Origin: Streptomyces filamentosus
Lineage (GTDB): Bacteria; Actinomycetota; Actinomycetes; Streptomycetales; Streptomycetaceae
Assembly: GCF_014654895.1 (NCBI RefSeq)
Contig: NZ_BNBE01000004.1
Span: 496,001-560,000, forward strand
Direction: 5' to 3'
DNA length: 64,000 bases
Made by a program: the position numbers and the translations under genes. Positions 17,318-25,098 of the stretch are shown piece after piece. The notes below the pieces were generated by a model. It saw only the letters and a program-made list of their open reading frames with translations, did not search any database and was not told where the DNA came from. Numbering within the stretch: position 1 is the first letter of the stretch; each line of letters starts with the position of its first letter.

Positions 17318-18280
17318 TCAGGCGCGCGCGGGGGCGTGCCGGGAGGCGTACCAGCGGACCGTCTCGGCGAGGGCCTCGGCGAAGTCCGCGCGGGGGCGGT
17401 AGCCCAGTTCGCGGCGGATGCGGCTGTCGTCGACCGCGTACCGGCGGTCGTGGCCCTTGCGGTCGGCGGCCCGGGCGATCCGCTCGGGTCCGGCGCCGCA
17501 GAGGTCGAGCAGGCGGTGGGTCAGCTCCCGGTTGGTGAGGGAGGTGCCGCCGCCGATGTTGTAGATCCGGCCGGGGCGTCCGGCGGTGCGGACCAGTTCG
17601 ACGGCGGTCACGTGGTCCTCCACGTACAGCCAGTCGCGGATCTGCGTGCCGTCGCCGTACAGGGGCACGTCCTGCCCCGCCAGGAGGGCGGTGACGAAGC
17701 GCGGGATCAGCTTCTCCGGGTACTGGCGGGGGCCGAAGTTGTTGGAGCAGCGGGTGACGCGGACGTCCAGGCCGTGGGTGGTGTGGTAGGCGAGCGCCAT
17801 CAGGTCGGCGGCGGCCTTGGAGGCCGCGTACGGGGAGCTGGGGCGCGGCGGGTCGTCCTCGCGGGCGGCGCCGGTGGCGATCGAGCCGTACACCTCGTCG
17901 GTGGAGATCTGGACGAAGGTGCGGACGTGGTGCCGGACGGCGGCGTCGAGGAGGGTCTGGGTGCCGAGGACGTTGGTGCGGACGAAGGGCGAGCCGTCCT
18001 CGATGGACCGGTCGACGTGGGATTCGGCGGCGAAGTGGACGAGGTCGTCGTGGCCGGGCACGAGCCGGTCGACGAGGGCCGCGTCGGCGACGTCGCCGCG
18101 GACGAGGCGGAGGCGGGGGTCGTCGAGGACCGGGGCCAGGTGGGCGGTGCTGCCCGCGTAGGTGAGGTCGTCGAGCACGGTCACGGAGACGTCGGGCGGG
18201 CCGTCGGGGCCGAGGAGGCGCAGGACGTGGGCCGAGCCGATGAAGCCGGCGCCGCCGGTGACGAGGACGCGTCGGGTCAT
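17318..18280 (-). CDS. rmlB: dTDP-glucose 4,6-dehydratase
   Basis: Converts dTDP-glucose to dTDP-4-keto-6-deoxyglucose, the second step to deoxysugars. Length 320 residues. The NAD motif GGAGFIGS (residues 9-16), the active-site segment STDEVYG and the YxxxK motif (YAASKAA) are all present, together with the family segment NNFGPRQYPEKLIP. The ATG overlaps the stop of rmlA (ATGA). Beside an aminotransferase (19582) it fits a 4-amino-4,6-dideoxyglucose route, as AcbB does in acarbose biosynthesis. Confidence 0.95.
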   Translation of the reverse strand: MTRRVLVTGGAGFIGSAHVLRLLGPDGPPDVSVTVLDDLTYAGSTAHLAPVLDDPRLRLVRGDVADAALVDRLVPGHDDLVHFAAESHVDRSIEDGSPFVRTNVLGTQTLLDAAVRHHVRTFVQISTDEVYGSIATGAAREDDPPRPSSPYAASKAAADLMALAYHTTHGLDVRVTRCSNNFGPRQYPEKLIPRFVTALLAGQDVPLYGDGTQIRDWLYVEDHVTAVELVRTAGRPGRIYNIGGGTSLTNRELTHRLLDLCGAGPERIARAADRKGHDRRYAVDDSRIRRELGYRPRADFAEALAETVRWYASRHAPARA

Positions 18281-19341
18281 GGGTGGAGGTGCACCTTGCT
18301 GTGGTCGCCCAGCACGAGGCGGTGGGCGTACGGGTGTCGGGGGACCGTCACGACGGCGTCACGGCCGATGAAGGAGCGTTCGATGCGGCCGGCCCGGTCG
18401 ACGTCGGCGCCGTCGAGGAGGACGGACCCCTCGATGGAGCTGTCGTGGACCCGGCAGTTGGCGCCGATCGAGGTGTAGGGGCCGATGACGGCGTCGCTGA
18501 TGACGGTGCCGGGGCCGATGACGACGGGGCCGGTGATGCGGGAGCCGCGGACGACGGCTCCCTCGTGGAGGCGGACGCGGCCCACGACGGCGCTGTCGGG
18601 GTCGATCTTGCCGTCGAGGCGGCCGTCGAGGCGGTCCAGGACGTGCCGGTTGGCCTCCAGCATGTCGTCGACGCTGCCGGTGTCGCGCCACACGGAGGTG
18701 GTGACGTCGGCGCGGACGTCGTGCCCGTGGTCGACGAGCCACTGGACGGCGTGGGTGAGTTCCAGCTCGCCGCGGGCCGAGGGTCGGATCGCGGCGACGG
18801 CCTCGTGGACGACCGGCCCGAAGGCGTACACGCCGATGAGGGCGAGGTCGCTGCGGGGCCGGTCGGGTTTCTCCTCGACCCGGTGGACCCGGCCGGCCGG
18901 GTCGGCCTCGACGACGCCGAAGGCGCTGGGGTCGGGCACGGGCGTGACGAGCAGCCGGGCCGCGGCGGGTTCGGCGGCGGCGCGGGCGGCGAAGTCGGTG
19001 ACGCCGCCGTCCAGGTAGTTGTCGCCGAGGTGGAGCAGGAAGTCGTCGTCGGCGAGGAAGCCGCGGGCGACGGACACCGCGTGGGCGAGCCCGAGGGGGC
19101 TGTCCTGGCGGATGTAGGTGAGGTCGAGTCCGAAGGCGCTCCCGTCGCCCGCGGCGAGGCGGATGTCGTCGGCGTAGGAGCCCACGACGATTCCGGCTTC
19201 GCGGACGCCGGCGGCGGCGAGGGACTCCAGGACGTAGAAGAGCACCGGTTTGTTGGCGATCGGGAGGAGCTGCTTGGTCCCCGTGTGGGTGAAGGGGCGC
19301 AGTCGGCTGCCGGTTCCGCCGGCCAGGACCAGGGCCTTCAC
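18277..19341 (-). CDS. rmlA: Glucose-1-phosphate thymidylyltransferase, long form
   Basis: Makes dTDP-glucose from dTTP and glucose-1-phosphate. Length 354 residues: an N-terminal nucleotidyltransferase domain (LAGGTGSRLRPFT, then EKPDRPRSD) and a C-terminal left-handed beta-helix with hexapeptide-like repeats. This long form is the type found in secondary-metabolite clusters. GTG 19341 was chosen because it begins VKALVLAGG, where the family starts. Upstream in-frame codons exist but are not conserved-looking. The best ribosome-binding site lies further up, before a small overlapping open frame (see 19338-19385). The AcbA role in the pathway is inferred. Confidence 0.93.
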   Translation of the reverse strand: MKALVLAGGTGSRLRPFTHTGTKQLLPIANKPVLFYVLESLAAAGVREAGIVVGSYADDIRLAAGDGSAFGLDLTYIRQDSPLGLAHAVSVARGFLADDDFLLHLGDNYLDGGVTDFAARAAAEPAAARLLVTPVPDPSAFGVVEADPAGRVHRVEEKPDRPRSDLALIGVYAFGPVVHEAVAAIRPSARGELELTHAVQWLVDHGHDVRADVTTSVWRDTGSVDDMLEANRHVLDRLDGRLDGKIDPDSAVVGRVRLHEGAVVRGSRITGPVVIGPGTVISDAVIGPYTSIGANCRVHDSSIEGSVLLDGADVDRAGRIERSFIGRDAVVTVPRHPYAHRLVLGDHSKVHLHP

Positions 19342-19385
19342 ACCGGCTGCCTGGGGTCGGATACGGCCTGCGGGTGTCTGTGCAC
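19338..19385 (-). CDS. Possible 15-residue leader peptide coupled to rmlA
   Basis: A GTG at 19385 is preceded by GAGGAGGGA (19388-19396, read on the minus strand), the strongest ribosome-binding site in the rmlA upstream region. The frame encodes VHRHPQAVSDPRQPV and its TGA overlaps the rmlA GTG (GTGA). The rmlA start itself has no good site of its own. A translational-coupling leader is therefore plausible. The peptide matches nothing I recognise, and chance is a real alternative. Confidence 0.35.
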   Translation of the reverse strand: MHRHPQAVSDPRQPV

Positions 19386-19454
19386 GGTCCCTCCTCGCGT
19401 TCGAGGCATATGTCGGCGGTCGCACCGGCGACTCAAACAGATCCCCGGCACCGA

Positions 19455-19496
19455 CTGCAAGAGATGTCTGAAAGTTTCTGAAATCTCTTGCTGAAA
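19455..19496. promoter_or_regulatory. Operator-like element in the divergent rmlA/aminotransferase region
   Basis: CTGCAAG (19455-19461) begins a 9-bp inverted repeat GCAAGAGAT/ATCTCTTGC (19457-19465 and 19483-19491). Three CTGAAA direct repeats lie at 19468, 19478 and 19491, and the full TTTCTGAAA is at 19475-19483. CTGCAAG and TTTCTGAAA also occur at 2014-2048. TAAGAT at 19504-19509 is a possible -10 box for the + strand operon. The element could control both divergent operons; the regulator is not in the window as far as I can tell. Confidence 0.55.
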
Positions 19497-19581
19497 GCCT
19501 CCATAAGATGCTTCACTCGCCCCTCGAAACGATCAACCGATCGGTCAACTGACGGGACGACCGCGTCAGTTCGCACGACCC

Positions 19582-20883
19582 ATGGGGGCTCCGGTGACAG
19601 GTCACCAGCGAGAAGTCCTGGCCAGAGAGGCACGGCACCGAGCGCCCGGCCAGTCCGAGGAAGCGGCGCTCGCCCGGCGGGTGTTCGCCGAGGGCCGCGG
19701 TCCCGTCCTCACCGACCTGGACGGGAACCAGTACCTGGACTTCGCCTCCGGCACGCTCACCCAGTCACTGGGGCACTCCCACCCCGAGGTGGTGGCGGCG
19801 CTGACCCGGCAGGCCGGACGGCTGTGGAACGTCCACGACACCGCCACACCCGAACGGGCCGACTTCTTCGACCTGTTGGCCCGCCTGCTGCCCGAACACC
19901 TCGACACCTACGCGCTGTTCTCCACCGGCGCCGAGGTGGTGGAGGCCGCGCTGCGGGTCGTGCAGTCCACCGCCCCGCCGGGCCGCAACCGGATCGGGGC
20001 GCTGCGCCACGGCTTCCACGGCAAGACCATGGGTGCCCGCATGCTGGTCCACTGGGACGTCGGCCACCAGTCCTTCGCCGGCAACAGCGTGCTGGGCTAC
20101 GCCCCGTACTGCTACCGCTGCCCACTGGGACTCGAACGCCCCTCGTGCGGCGTCCGCTGCGCCGACCTCGTCATCCGGCACATCACGAGCAAGCCGAACG
20201 TCTCCGCGCTCGTCTTCGAACCGGTCCTCGGCGCCGCCGGGGTGATCGTCCCGCCGCCCGGCTACTGGGAGCGGATCTCGGAGTCCTGCCGGGAGAGCGG
20301 CGTCCTGCTCGTCGCCGACGAGGTCGCCACCGGCGGCGGCCGCACCGGCGCCTTCCTCGCCTCCGAACTCCTCGGCGTGGAACCGGACCTGGTGACCCTC
20401 TCCAAGGGCATGGCCAACGGCTTCCCCTTCGCCGTCCTCGCCGGCCGCCACGACCTGCTGCACCGCCCCGAGGCCGCCCCGCCCGGCGCGTACGCCTCCA
20501 CCTACGCCGGCAACCCGCTGGGCATCGCCGCCGCCCGCGCCACCCTGGAGGTCGTCGAACGCGACCGGCTGATCGACCGGGTGCGGGTCCTCGGCGACCG
20601 GCTCGGCGAGCGGCTCGCCGAACTCCACGACAAGCACGAGGTGCTGGGCGACGTGCGGGGCCTCGGCCTGCTGTACGGACTGGAGTTCGTCCGCGACCGG
20701 GAGACCCGCACGCCCGCCCCCGAGATCGCGCGGGCCGTCTACACCACCGCCCTCGACCTCGGGCTGCGCACCGCGGTCGGCGGCCACCTCGTCCGGCTCG
20801 CGCCCCCCTTCACCCTGGACGAGCACCTGCTCGACGAGGGCGTCCGGATCCTCGGCGAGGCGATCGGGCGGGTGACCGCGTGA
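19582..20883 (+). CDS. Class III PLP-dependent aminotransferase
   Basis: A fold-type I transaminase of 433 residues. The PLP lysine is Lys275 in LVTLSKGMANG, and the cofactor Asp is in VADEVATGGGRTG. A cysteine-rich insertion (YCYRCPLGLERPSCGVRCADL) sits where some class III members carry such a loop. It opens the large + operon and is divergent from rmlA. By position it corresponds to AcbV, which aminates C4 of dTDP-4-keto-6-deoxyglucose. ATG 19582 is given as the start, but GTG 19594 with GGGGG at 19584-19588 has a better ribosome site. Its stop overlaps the ABC ATPase start. Substrate is inferred from context. Confidence 0.88.
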   Translation: MGAPVTGHQREVLAREARHRAPGQSEEAALARRVFAEGRGPVLTDLDGNQYLDFASGTLTQSLGHSHPEVVAALTRQAGRLWNVHDTATPERADFFDLLARLLPEHLDTYALFSTGAEVVEAALRVVQSTAPPGRNRIGALRHGFHGKTMGARMLVHWDVGHQSFAGNSVLGYAPYCYRCPLGLERPSCGVRCADLVIRHITSKPNVSALVFEPVLGAAGVIVPPPGYWERISESCRESGVLLVADEVATGGGRTGAFLASELLGVEPDLVTLSKGMANGFPFAVLAGRHDLLHRPEAAPPGAYASTYAGNPLGIAAARATLEVVERDRLIDRVRVLGDRLGERLAELHDKHEVLGDVRGLGLLYGLEFVRDRETRTPAPEIARAVYTTALDLGLRTAVGGHLVRLAPPFTLDEHLLDEGVRILGEAIGRVTA

Positions 20884-21902
20884 TCGTCGCCGAAGGGCTC
20901 ACCAAGGACTTCCGGATCGCCGAACGGCGGCCCGGCCTGCTCGGCAGCCTCTCCACCCTGCTGACCCGCGAGTACCGCACCGTGCACGCCGTCGACGGCA
21001 TCTCCTTCGCGCTGCGCGCCGGTTCGAAGACCGCCTACATCGGCGCCAACGGGGCCGGCAAGTCCACCACCATCAAGATGCTCACCGGCATCATGACGCC
21101 CACCTCGGGACGCTGCCTGGTGAACGGCGTCGAGCCCTACCGGCACCGGCGGGAGAACGCCCGCGCGATCGGCGTCGTCTTCGGGCAGCGCAGCCAGCTG
21201 TGGTGGGACCTGTCGGTGCCCGACTCCTTCCGGATCCTGCGCCGGATCTACGCGATACCCGACGCGGTGTACGAGCGGAACCTCGCCCTCTACCGCGAGC
21301 TGCTCGACATCGACGCCCTCGGCACCACCCCCGTGCGCCAGCTGAGCCTGGGCCAGCGGATGCGGGCCGAGATCGCCGCGAGCCTGCTGCACGACCCGAA
21401 GGTCGTCTTCTGGGACGAGCCGACGATCGGCCTCGACATGGTCCTCAAGGAGGCGGTCAGGGAACTGGTGAACCGGGCCAACGCCGAACTCGGCACCACC
21501 GTCCTGCTCACCAGCCACGACCTCTCCGACATCGCCGCCATCTGCGACGACGCCCTGGTGGTCGACGGCGGGCGGGTCGTCCACGAGGGGACCCTGACCG
21601 AACTGCTGGGCCGGGCCGACCGCCGCTCCGTCGTCTTCGACCACCGGGGCGGTCCCGGCCCGCTCGACGCCGCGCGCGGCGTCGAGGCCGGACTGCCGGG
21701 CGCCACCGCGACGGTCACCCCGGAGGGCCGGATCCGGGTCGACTACCCGGCCGCCTCCCTCACCTCCCGGCAGGTCCTCGGCTTCCTCCTGGACCGCTTC
21801 GAACTGACCGACTGCTACGCCCCCGAACCCGACCTGGAGACCGTGCTCCGCCAGATCTACCGGGGCGGCGTGCCCGCCGCCCGGAACGGCGGCGGCGCGT
21901 GA
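20880..21902 (+). CDS. ABC exporter ATPase (ABC-2 type)
   Basis: A protein of 340 residues. Walker A is GANGAGKST (residues 55-63), the signature is LSLGQRMRAEIA, and Walker B is VVFWDEPTIGLD with Asp179. The extended N-terminus before Walker A (TREYRTVHAVDGISF) is typical of the ATPases that work with PF06182-type permeases. GTG 20880 overlaps the aminotransferase stop. Together with the next two genes it matches the order and type of AcbW-AcbX-AcbY, the presumed acarbose exporter. Confidence 0.92.
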   Translation: MIVAEGLTKDFRIAERRPGLLGSLSTLLTREYRTVHAVDGISFALRAGSKTAYIGANGAGKSTTIKMLTGIMTPTSGRCLVNGVEPYRHRRENARAIGVVFGQRSQLWWDLSVPDSFRILRRIYAIPDAVYERNLALYRELLDIDALGTTPVRQLSLGQRMRAEIAASLLHDPKVVFWDEPTIGLDMVLKEAVRELVNRANAELGTTVLLTSHDLSDIAAICDDALVVDGGRVVHEGTLTELLGRADRRSVVFDHRGGPGPLDAARGVEAGLPGATATVTPEGRIRVDYPAASLTSRQVLGFLLDRFELTDCYAPEPDLETVLRQIYRGGVPAARNGGGA

Positions 21903-22717
21903 GACGACCGGACCTCCGCCCCGGCGGCTACCTGCCCTTCGCCACCAGCGGACTGCAGTCGCTGCTCCAGTACCGCTCGACCTTCCTCATCACCGGGATC
22001 ACCGCCGCGGCCGGCGCGGCCGTCACCGTCTTCCTGTGGCGGGCGGTGTACGCCGACGGCTCGGGCCCCGGCCCCGGCGGCTTCACCCCGGCGAGCATCA
22101 CCACCTACCTGGTGGTGGCGCAGGTCCTCGCGGTGGTGCACACCAACCGGGTGGACGACGAGGTGGCCGCCGAGGTCTACCGCGGCGACATCGCGGTGAC
22201 GCTGGTCCGGCCGCTCTCCTACCCGCTGGTCCGGTTCGCCGCCTGCCTGCCGGTGATCGGCGCCAACGCCGTCCTGGTCGGGGTGCCGCTCCTCGTCCTC
22301 TTCGCCGCCCTCGTGCCGCTGACCGCGCCCCGCCCGGTGGACGTGCTGCTCTTCCTGCCGTCCGCCGCGCTGTCGGTGCTCATCGCCTTCTGCGTCAACC
22401 TGCTGACCGGCATGGCGGGCTTCGTCACCACCAACACCTGGGGCGTCCGGATGGCCAAGCAGGGCGTCGTCGCCTTCTTCGCCGGGCAGATGGTGCCGCT
22501 GGCCCTGCTCCCCGGGCCGCTGCACGCCCTCGCGATGGTGCTGCCCTTCCGCGCCATGGCCGACGGGCCGCTGACCCTGCTGCTCGGCCGGTACGAGGGG
22601 ACCGCCGGCGCGGCCGCGGTCCTCGGCCACCAACTCGCCTGGGGTGCCGGGCTCGTGCTGCTGTGCGCGGCGCTCTGGCGGGCCGCCGTCTCCCGGCTGG
22701 AGGTGCTCGGCGGATGA
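21899..22717 (+). CDS. ABC-2 family exporter permease 1
   Basis: A membrane protein of 272 residues with about six hydrophobic segments (for example FLITGITAAAGAAVTVFLW and PSAALSVLIAFCVNLLTGMA). The coupling-type loop VYRGDIAVTLVRPLSYPL is typical of PF06182 (ABC2_membrane_6) permeases. GTG 21899 overlaps the ATPase stop and its own TGA overlaps the next ATG. Forms the membrane channel with the following gene product. Confidence 0.85.
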   Translation: MRRPDLRPGGYLPFATSGLQSLLQYRSTFLITGITAAAGAAVTVFLWRAVYADGSGPGPGGFTPASITTYLVVAQVLAVVHTNRVDDEVAAEVYRGDIAVTLVRPLSYPLVRFAACLPVIGANAVLVGVPLLVLFAALVPLTAPRPVDVLLFLPSAALSVLIAFCVNLLTGMAGFVTTNTWGVRMAKQGVVAFFAGQMVPLALLPGPLHALAMVLPFRAMADGPLTLLLGRYEGTAGAAAVLGHQLAWGAGLVLLCAALWRAAVSRLEVLGG

Positions 22718-23514
22718 ACCGCACCCTCGGCGGCCGGCTGCGCCTCGCCCTCTTCCTCGGCGGGGTCGGCCTGCACCGGCTCGCCGCCTACCGGCTCGAC
22801 TTCCTCCTCGGCTCCGGGGCCTTCCTCGTCCGGGTCGGGCTCCAGACCGTCACGGTGGGCGTGGTCTTCAGCCACGTCCCGGCCGTCGCCGGCTGGTCCT
22901 ACCACCAGGTGCTCTTCCTCCTCGGCTGCGCGCTGCTGCCGCGCGGCCTCGACCACCTCTTCACCGACCAGCTGTGGGAGCTGAGCCGCAAGCTGATCCA
23001 GCGCGGCGAGTTCTACCGCTATCTGATCCGCCCGGTGAACCCGCTCTTCGCCCTGCTGTCCGAGCGCTTCTTCCACCCCGACGGGATCGGCGAACTCCTC
23101 GTCGGGCTCGTCCTGGTGCTGTGGAGCGGAGCCGAGCTCGGGCTCGACCCGACCGCCCTCCAGTGGGCGCTGGCCCCCCTGCTCGTGGTGGCCGGAGCGC
23201 TGATCCACTTCTCCGTGAAGCTGTTCTTCGCCTCGCTGTCCTTCTGGACGGTGACGAGCATGCCGGCGCTCCAGACCGTCACCCAGGTCTCCGAGTTCGC
23301 CGGCTACCCGCTGGACCTCTACCACGCCTCGCTGCGCACCCTCCTGACCTGGGTGCTGCCCTTCGCCTTCACGTCGTACGCCCCCGCCGTCTACCTGCTC
23401 CACGACGACACCGGGCTCCTCCGGTGGCTGCCGGCCGTGACCGGCCTTTCCCTCCTCGCCGCGCTGGCGCTGTGGCGCCGCGGCCTGTCCCGCTACGAGA
23501 TGACCGGGAGTTGA
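22714..23514 (+). CDS. ABC-2 family exporter permease 2
   Basis: A membrane protein of 266 residues with about six hydrophobic segments, related in type to the preceding gene. The motif LIQRGEFYRYLIRPVNPLF is the counterpart of the loop in permease 1. The segment GWSYHQVLFLLGCALLPRGLDHLF is characteristic of PF06182 members. ATG 22714 overlaps the upstream stop. The heterodimer with permease 1 and the ATPase would export the cluster product. Confidence 0.85.
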   Translation: MNRTLGGRLRLALFLGGVGLHRLAAYRLDFLLGSGAFLVRVGLQTVTVGVVFSHVPAVAGWSYHQVLFLLGCALLPRGLDHLFTDQLWELSRKLIQRGEFYRYLIRPVNPLFALLSERFFHPDGIGELLVGLVLVLWSGAELGLDPTALQWALAPLLVVAGALIHFSVKLFFASLSFWTVTSMPALQTVTQVSEFAGYPLDLYHASLRTLLTWVLPFAFTSYAPAVYLLHDDTGLLRWLPAVTGLSLLAALALWRRGLSRYEMTGS

Positions 23515-23522
23515 CGAACCGC

Positions 23523-25097
23523 GTGACCAGCGACACCCCTCTGCGCGAACTGCTGCGCGCCGCCGCCTGGCTGCCGGAGGACGGCCGCCGGGCCGACCGG
23601 CACGAGGTGGCCGACGAGGCCGACCTCGGCGACGGGCTGCGGCTCGTCGTGACCACCGCGGTCGGCGGCCCGGCGGACGGCCGGAGGTTCCTCGTCCCCG
23701 TCCGCGCGGACGCCGACGGCCGCACCGCGGAGGCCCCGGGCACCGAGCTCTTCGACCGGACCTGCGTCCGGCTCGCCGCGGCCGGCGCCCGGATCCCCAC
23801 CGCGCGCGGCGGGCACGTCGTCTTCCGCGGCTCCGGCCCGGCCCCGCGGACCGTCCGCAGCCGTCCCTTCGACCGCGGCTGGTCCTCGAACTCGCTCTCC
23901 CTGCTGGACCTCGACGGCCGCCCCCACCTGCACAAGACGTACCGGAGCCCCGGCCCTGAGGTGCGGGAGCCGGAGCTGCTGCGCCTGCTGGACGGGGGCG
24001 GCCACACCCCCCGCTGGTTCGGCGACTACGCGTACGTGCCGCCCGGCGGCGGTCCGCCGCTGCCGCTCGGCGTCGTGTACGCGTACACCCCGGGCACCGG
24101 CATGGACGTCCCGCTCCGGGAGAACCTGCGGGCCCTGTGGCCGAAGCTCGCCGCCGGCGCCCCGGCCGGTCCCGGCGCGCTCGACGACCTGGTCCGCGCC
24201 CACCTCGCGCCGCTCGCCGGGACGCTCACCGCCGCCCGCGCCTTCCTCGGCTCCTTCCACGAGGAGCTGCGGGTCCGGCTCGGCGGCGGCACCCCGCCGG
24301 CCGCGTACCCGGTGGAGCGGGTGCTCGACGCCGCCGGGGCGCGGACCGCCGCCCTGGCCGCCCGGGGCCGGGACGAGGCGGCGCTGCCGGGGCCGGTGCT
24401 CGACGCCGCCTTCCGCGCGCTCGACGCGGAGGCCGCACTGCTGCGGGCCGCCTTCGCGGCCCGCGCGGAACCCGTCCCCGCCGGACCGTGCCACGGCGAC
24501 CTGCACCTGTCGCACCTGCTCACCGACCCGCCCCGGGTCATCGACGTCTCCACCCCCGCCACCGGCCCCGACCAGCCCGGCTGGGAGGAACAGTCGCCGC
24601 TGGAGGACCTGGTGGCGCTCGGCCGTGCCCTGGAGTACTTCTCCGCCGACGAGGCCGCCGACCACTCCGCCCGGCTCCTGGGCGTGGACTCCACCCGGAC
24701 GATGCTCGCCACGCTCGACGGCGGCGCCGGGCTCTCCCCGGCCGAACGGGCCACGGCGCTCCTCGTGTCCGGAGCGGCGGACGCCTGGCGGCGGCGGGTC
24801 GCCGCACTGCTCCTCGGCCCCGCCGAAGCGGCCGACGGAGGCGTGGACGGCGAGGGCGCGGCGGACGGCGGGCGCCCGACGGCCGCCGGACACCCTGCGA
24901 ACGGACGCCCGGCCGACGGGCGCCCGGCCGACGGCGGCGAGGAGCTGCGCCGCCTGCTCCACCTGCGCCGCCTGCTCCACGAACTCGACTACAACTTCGC
25001 CCACGCCCGGCCCTACCACGCGGCCATCGACCTGCGCCACGCGCTGCTCCTGGGCCGCACCCCTCCCCTCGCCCGCACTCTCACCACGAGGATCTGA
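23523..25097 (+). CDS. Maltokinase-like (APH-fold) phosphotransferase
   Basis: A cytosolic kinase of 524 residues. The aminoglycoside-phosphotransferase loop is CHGDLHLSHLL with catalytic Asp326, followed by the metal-binding VIDVS with Asp341. The N-terminal lobe has WSSNSLSLLDLDGRPHLHKTYR, like the SNS...K element of maltokinases. An Ala/Gly/Pro-rich insertion (about residues 445-480) with GRPADGRPADGG repeats precedes the last helices. GTG 23523 has GGGAG at 23506-23510, somewhat distant. In the acarbose pathway a kinase (AcbU) phosphorylates C1 of the cyclitol; this gene sits in the right operon for that, or it may make maltose-1-phosphate for the acceptor. Both are inference. Confidence 0.78.
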   Translation: MTSDTPLRELLRAAAWLPEDGRRADRHEVADEADLGDGLRLVVTTAVGGPADGRRFLVPVRADADGRTAEAPGTELFDRTCVRLAAAGARIPTARGGHVVFRGSGPAPRTVRSRPFDRGWSSNSLSLLDLDGRPHLHKTYRSPGPEVREPELLRLLDGGGHTPRWFGDYAYVPPGGGPPLPLGVVYAYTPGTGMDVPLRENLRALWPKLAAGAPAGPGALDDLVRAHLAPLAGTLTAARAFLGSFHEELRVRLGGGTPPAAYPVERVLDAAGARTAALAARGRDEAALPGPVLDAAFRALDAEAALLRAAFAARAEPVPAGPCHGDLHLSHLLTDPPRVIDVSTPATGPDQPGWEEQSPLEDLVALGRALEYFSADEAADHSARLLGVDSTRTMLATLDGGAGLSPAERATALLVSGAADAWRRRVAALLLGPAEAADGGVDGEGAADGGRPTAAGHPANGRPADGRPADGGEELRRLLHLRRLLHELDYNFAHARPYHAAIDLRHALLLGRTPPLARTLTTRI

Positions 25098-25098
25098 C

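Noticed and set aside
10884..17538. Very long open frames opposite the two amylases
   Set aside because: They are antisense shadows made of Val/Gly/Asp repeats; the minus strand carries all catalytic motifs and signal peptides.
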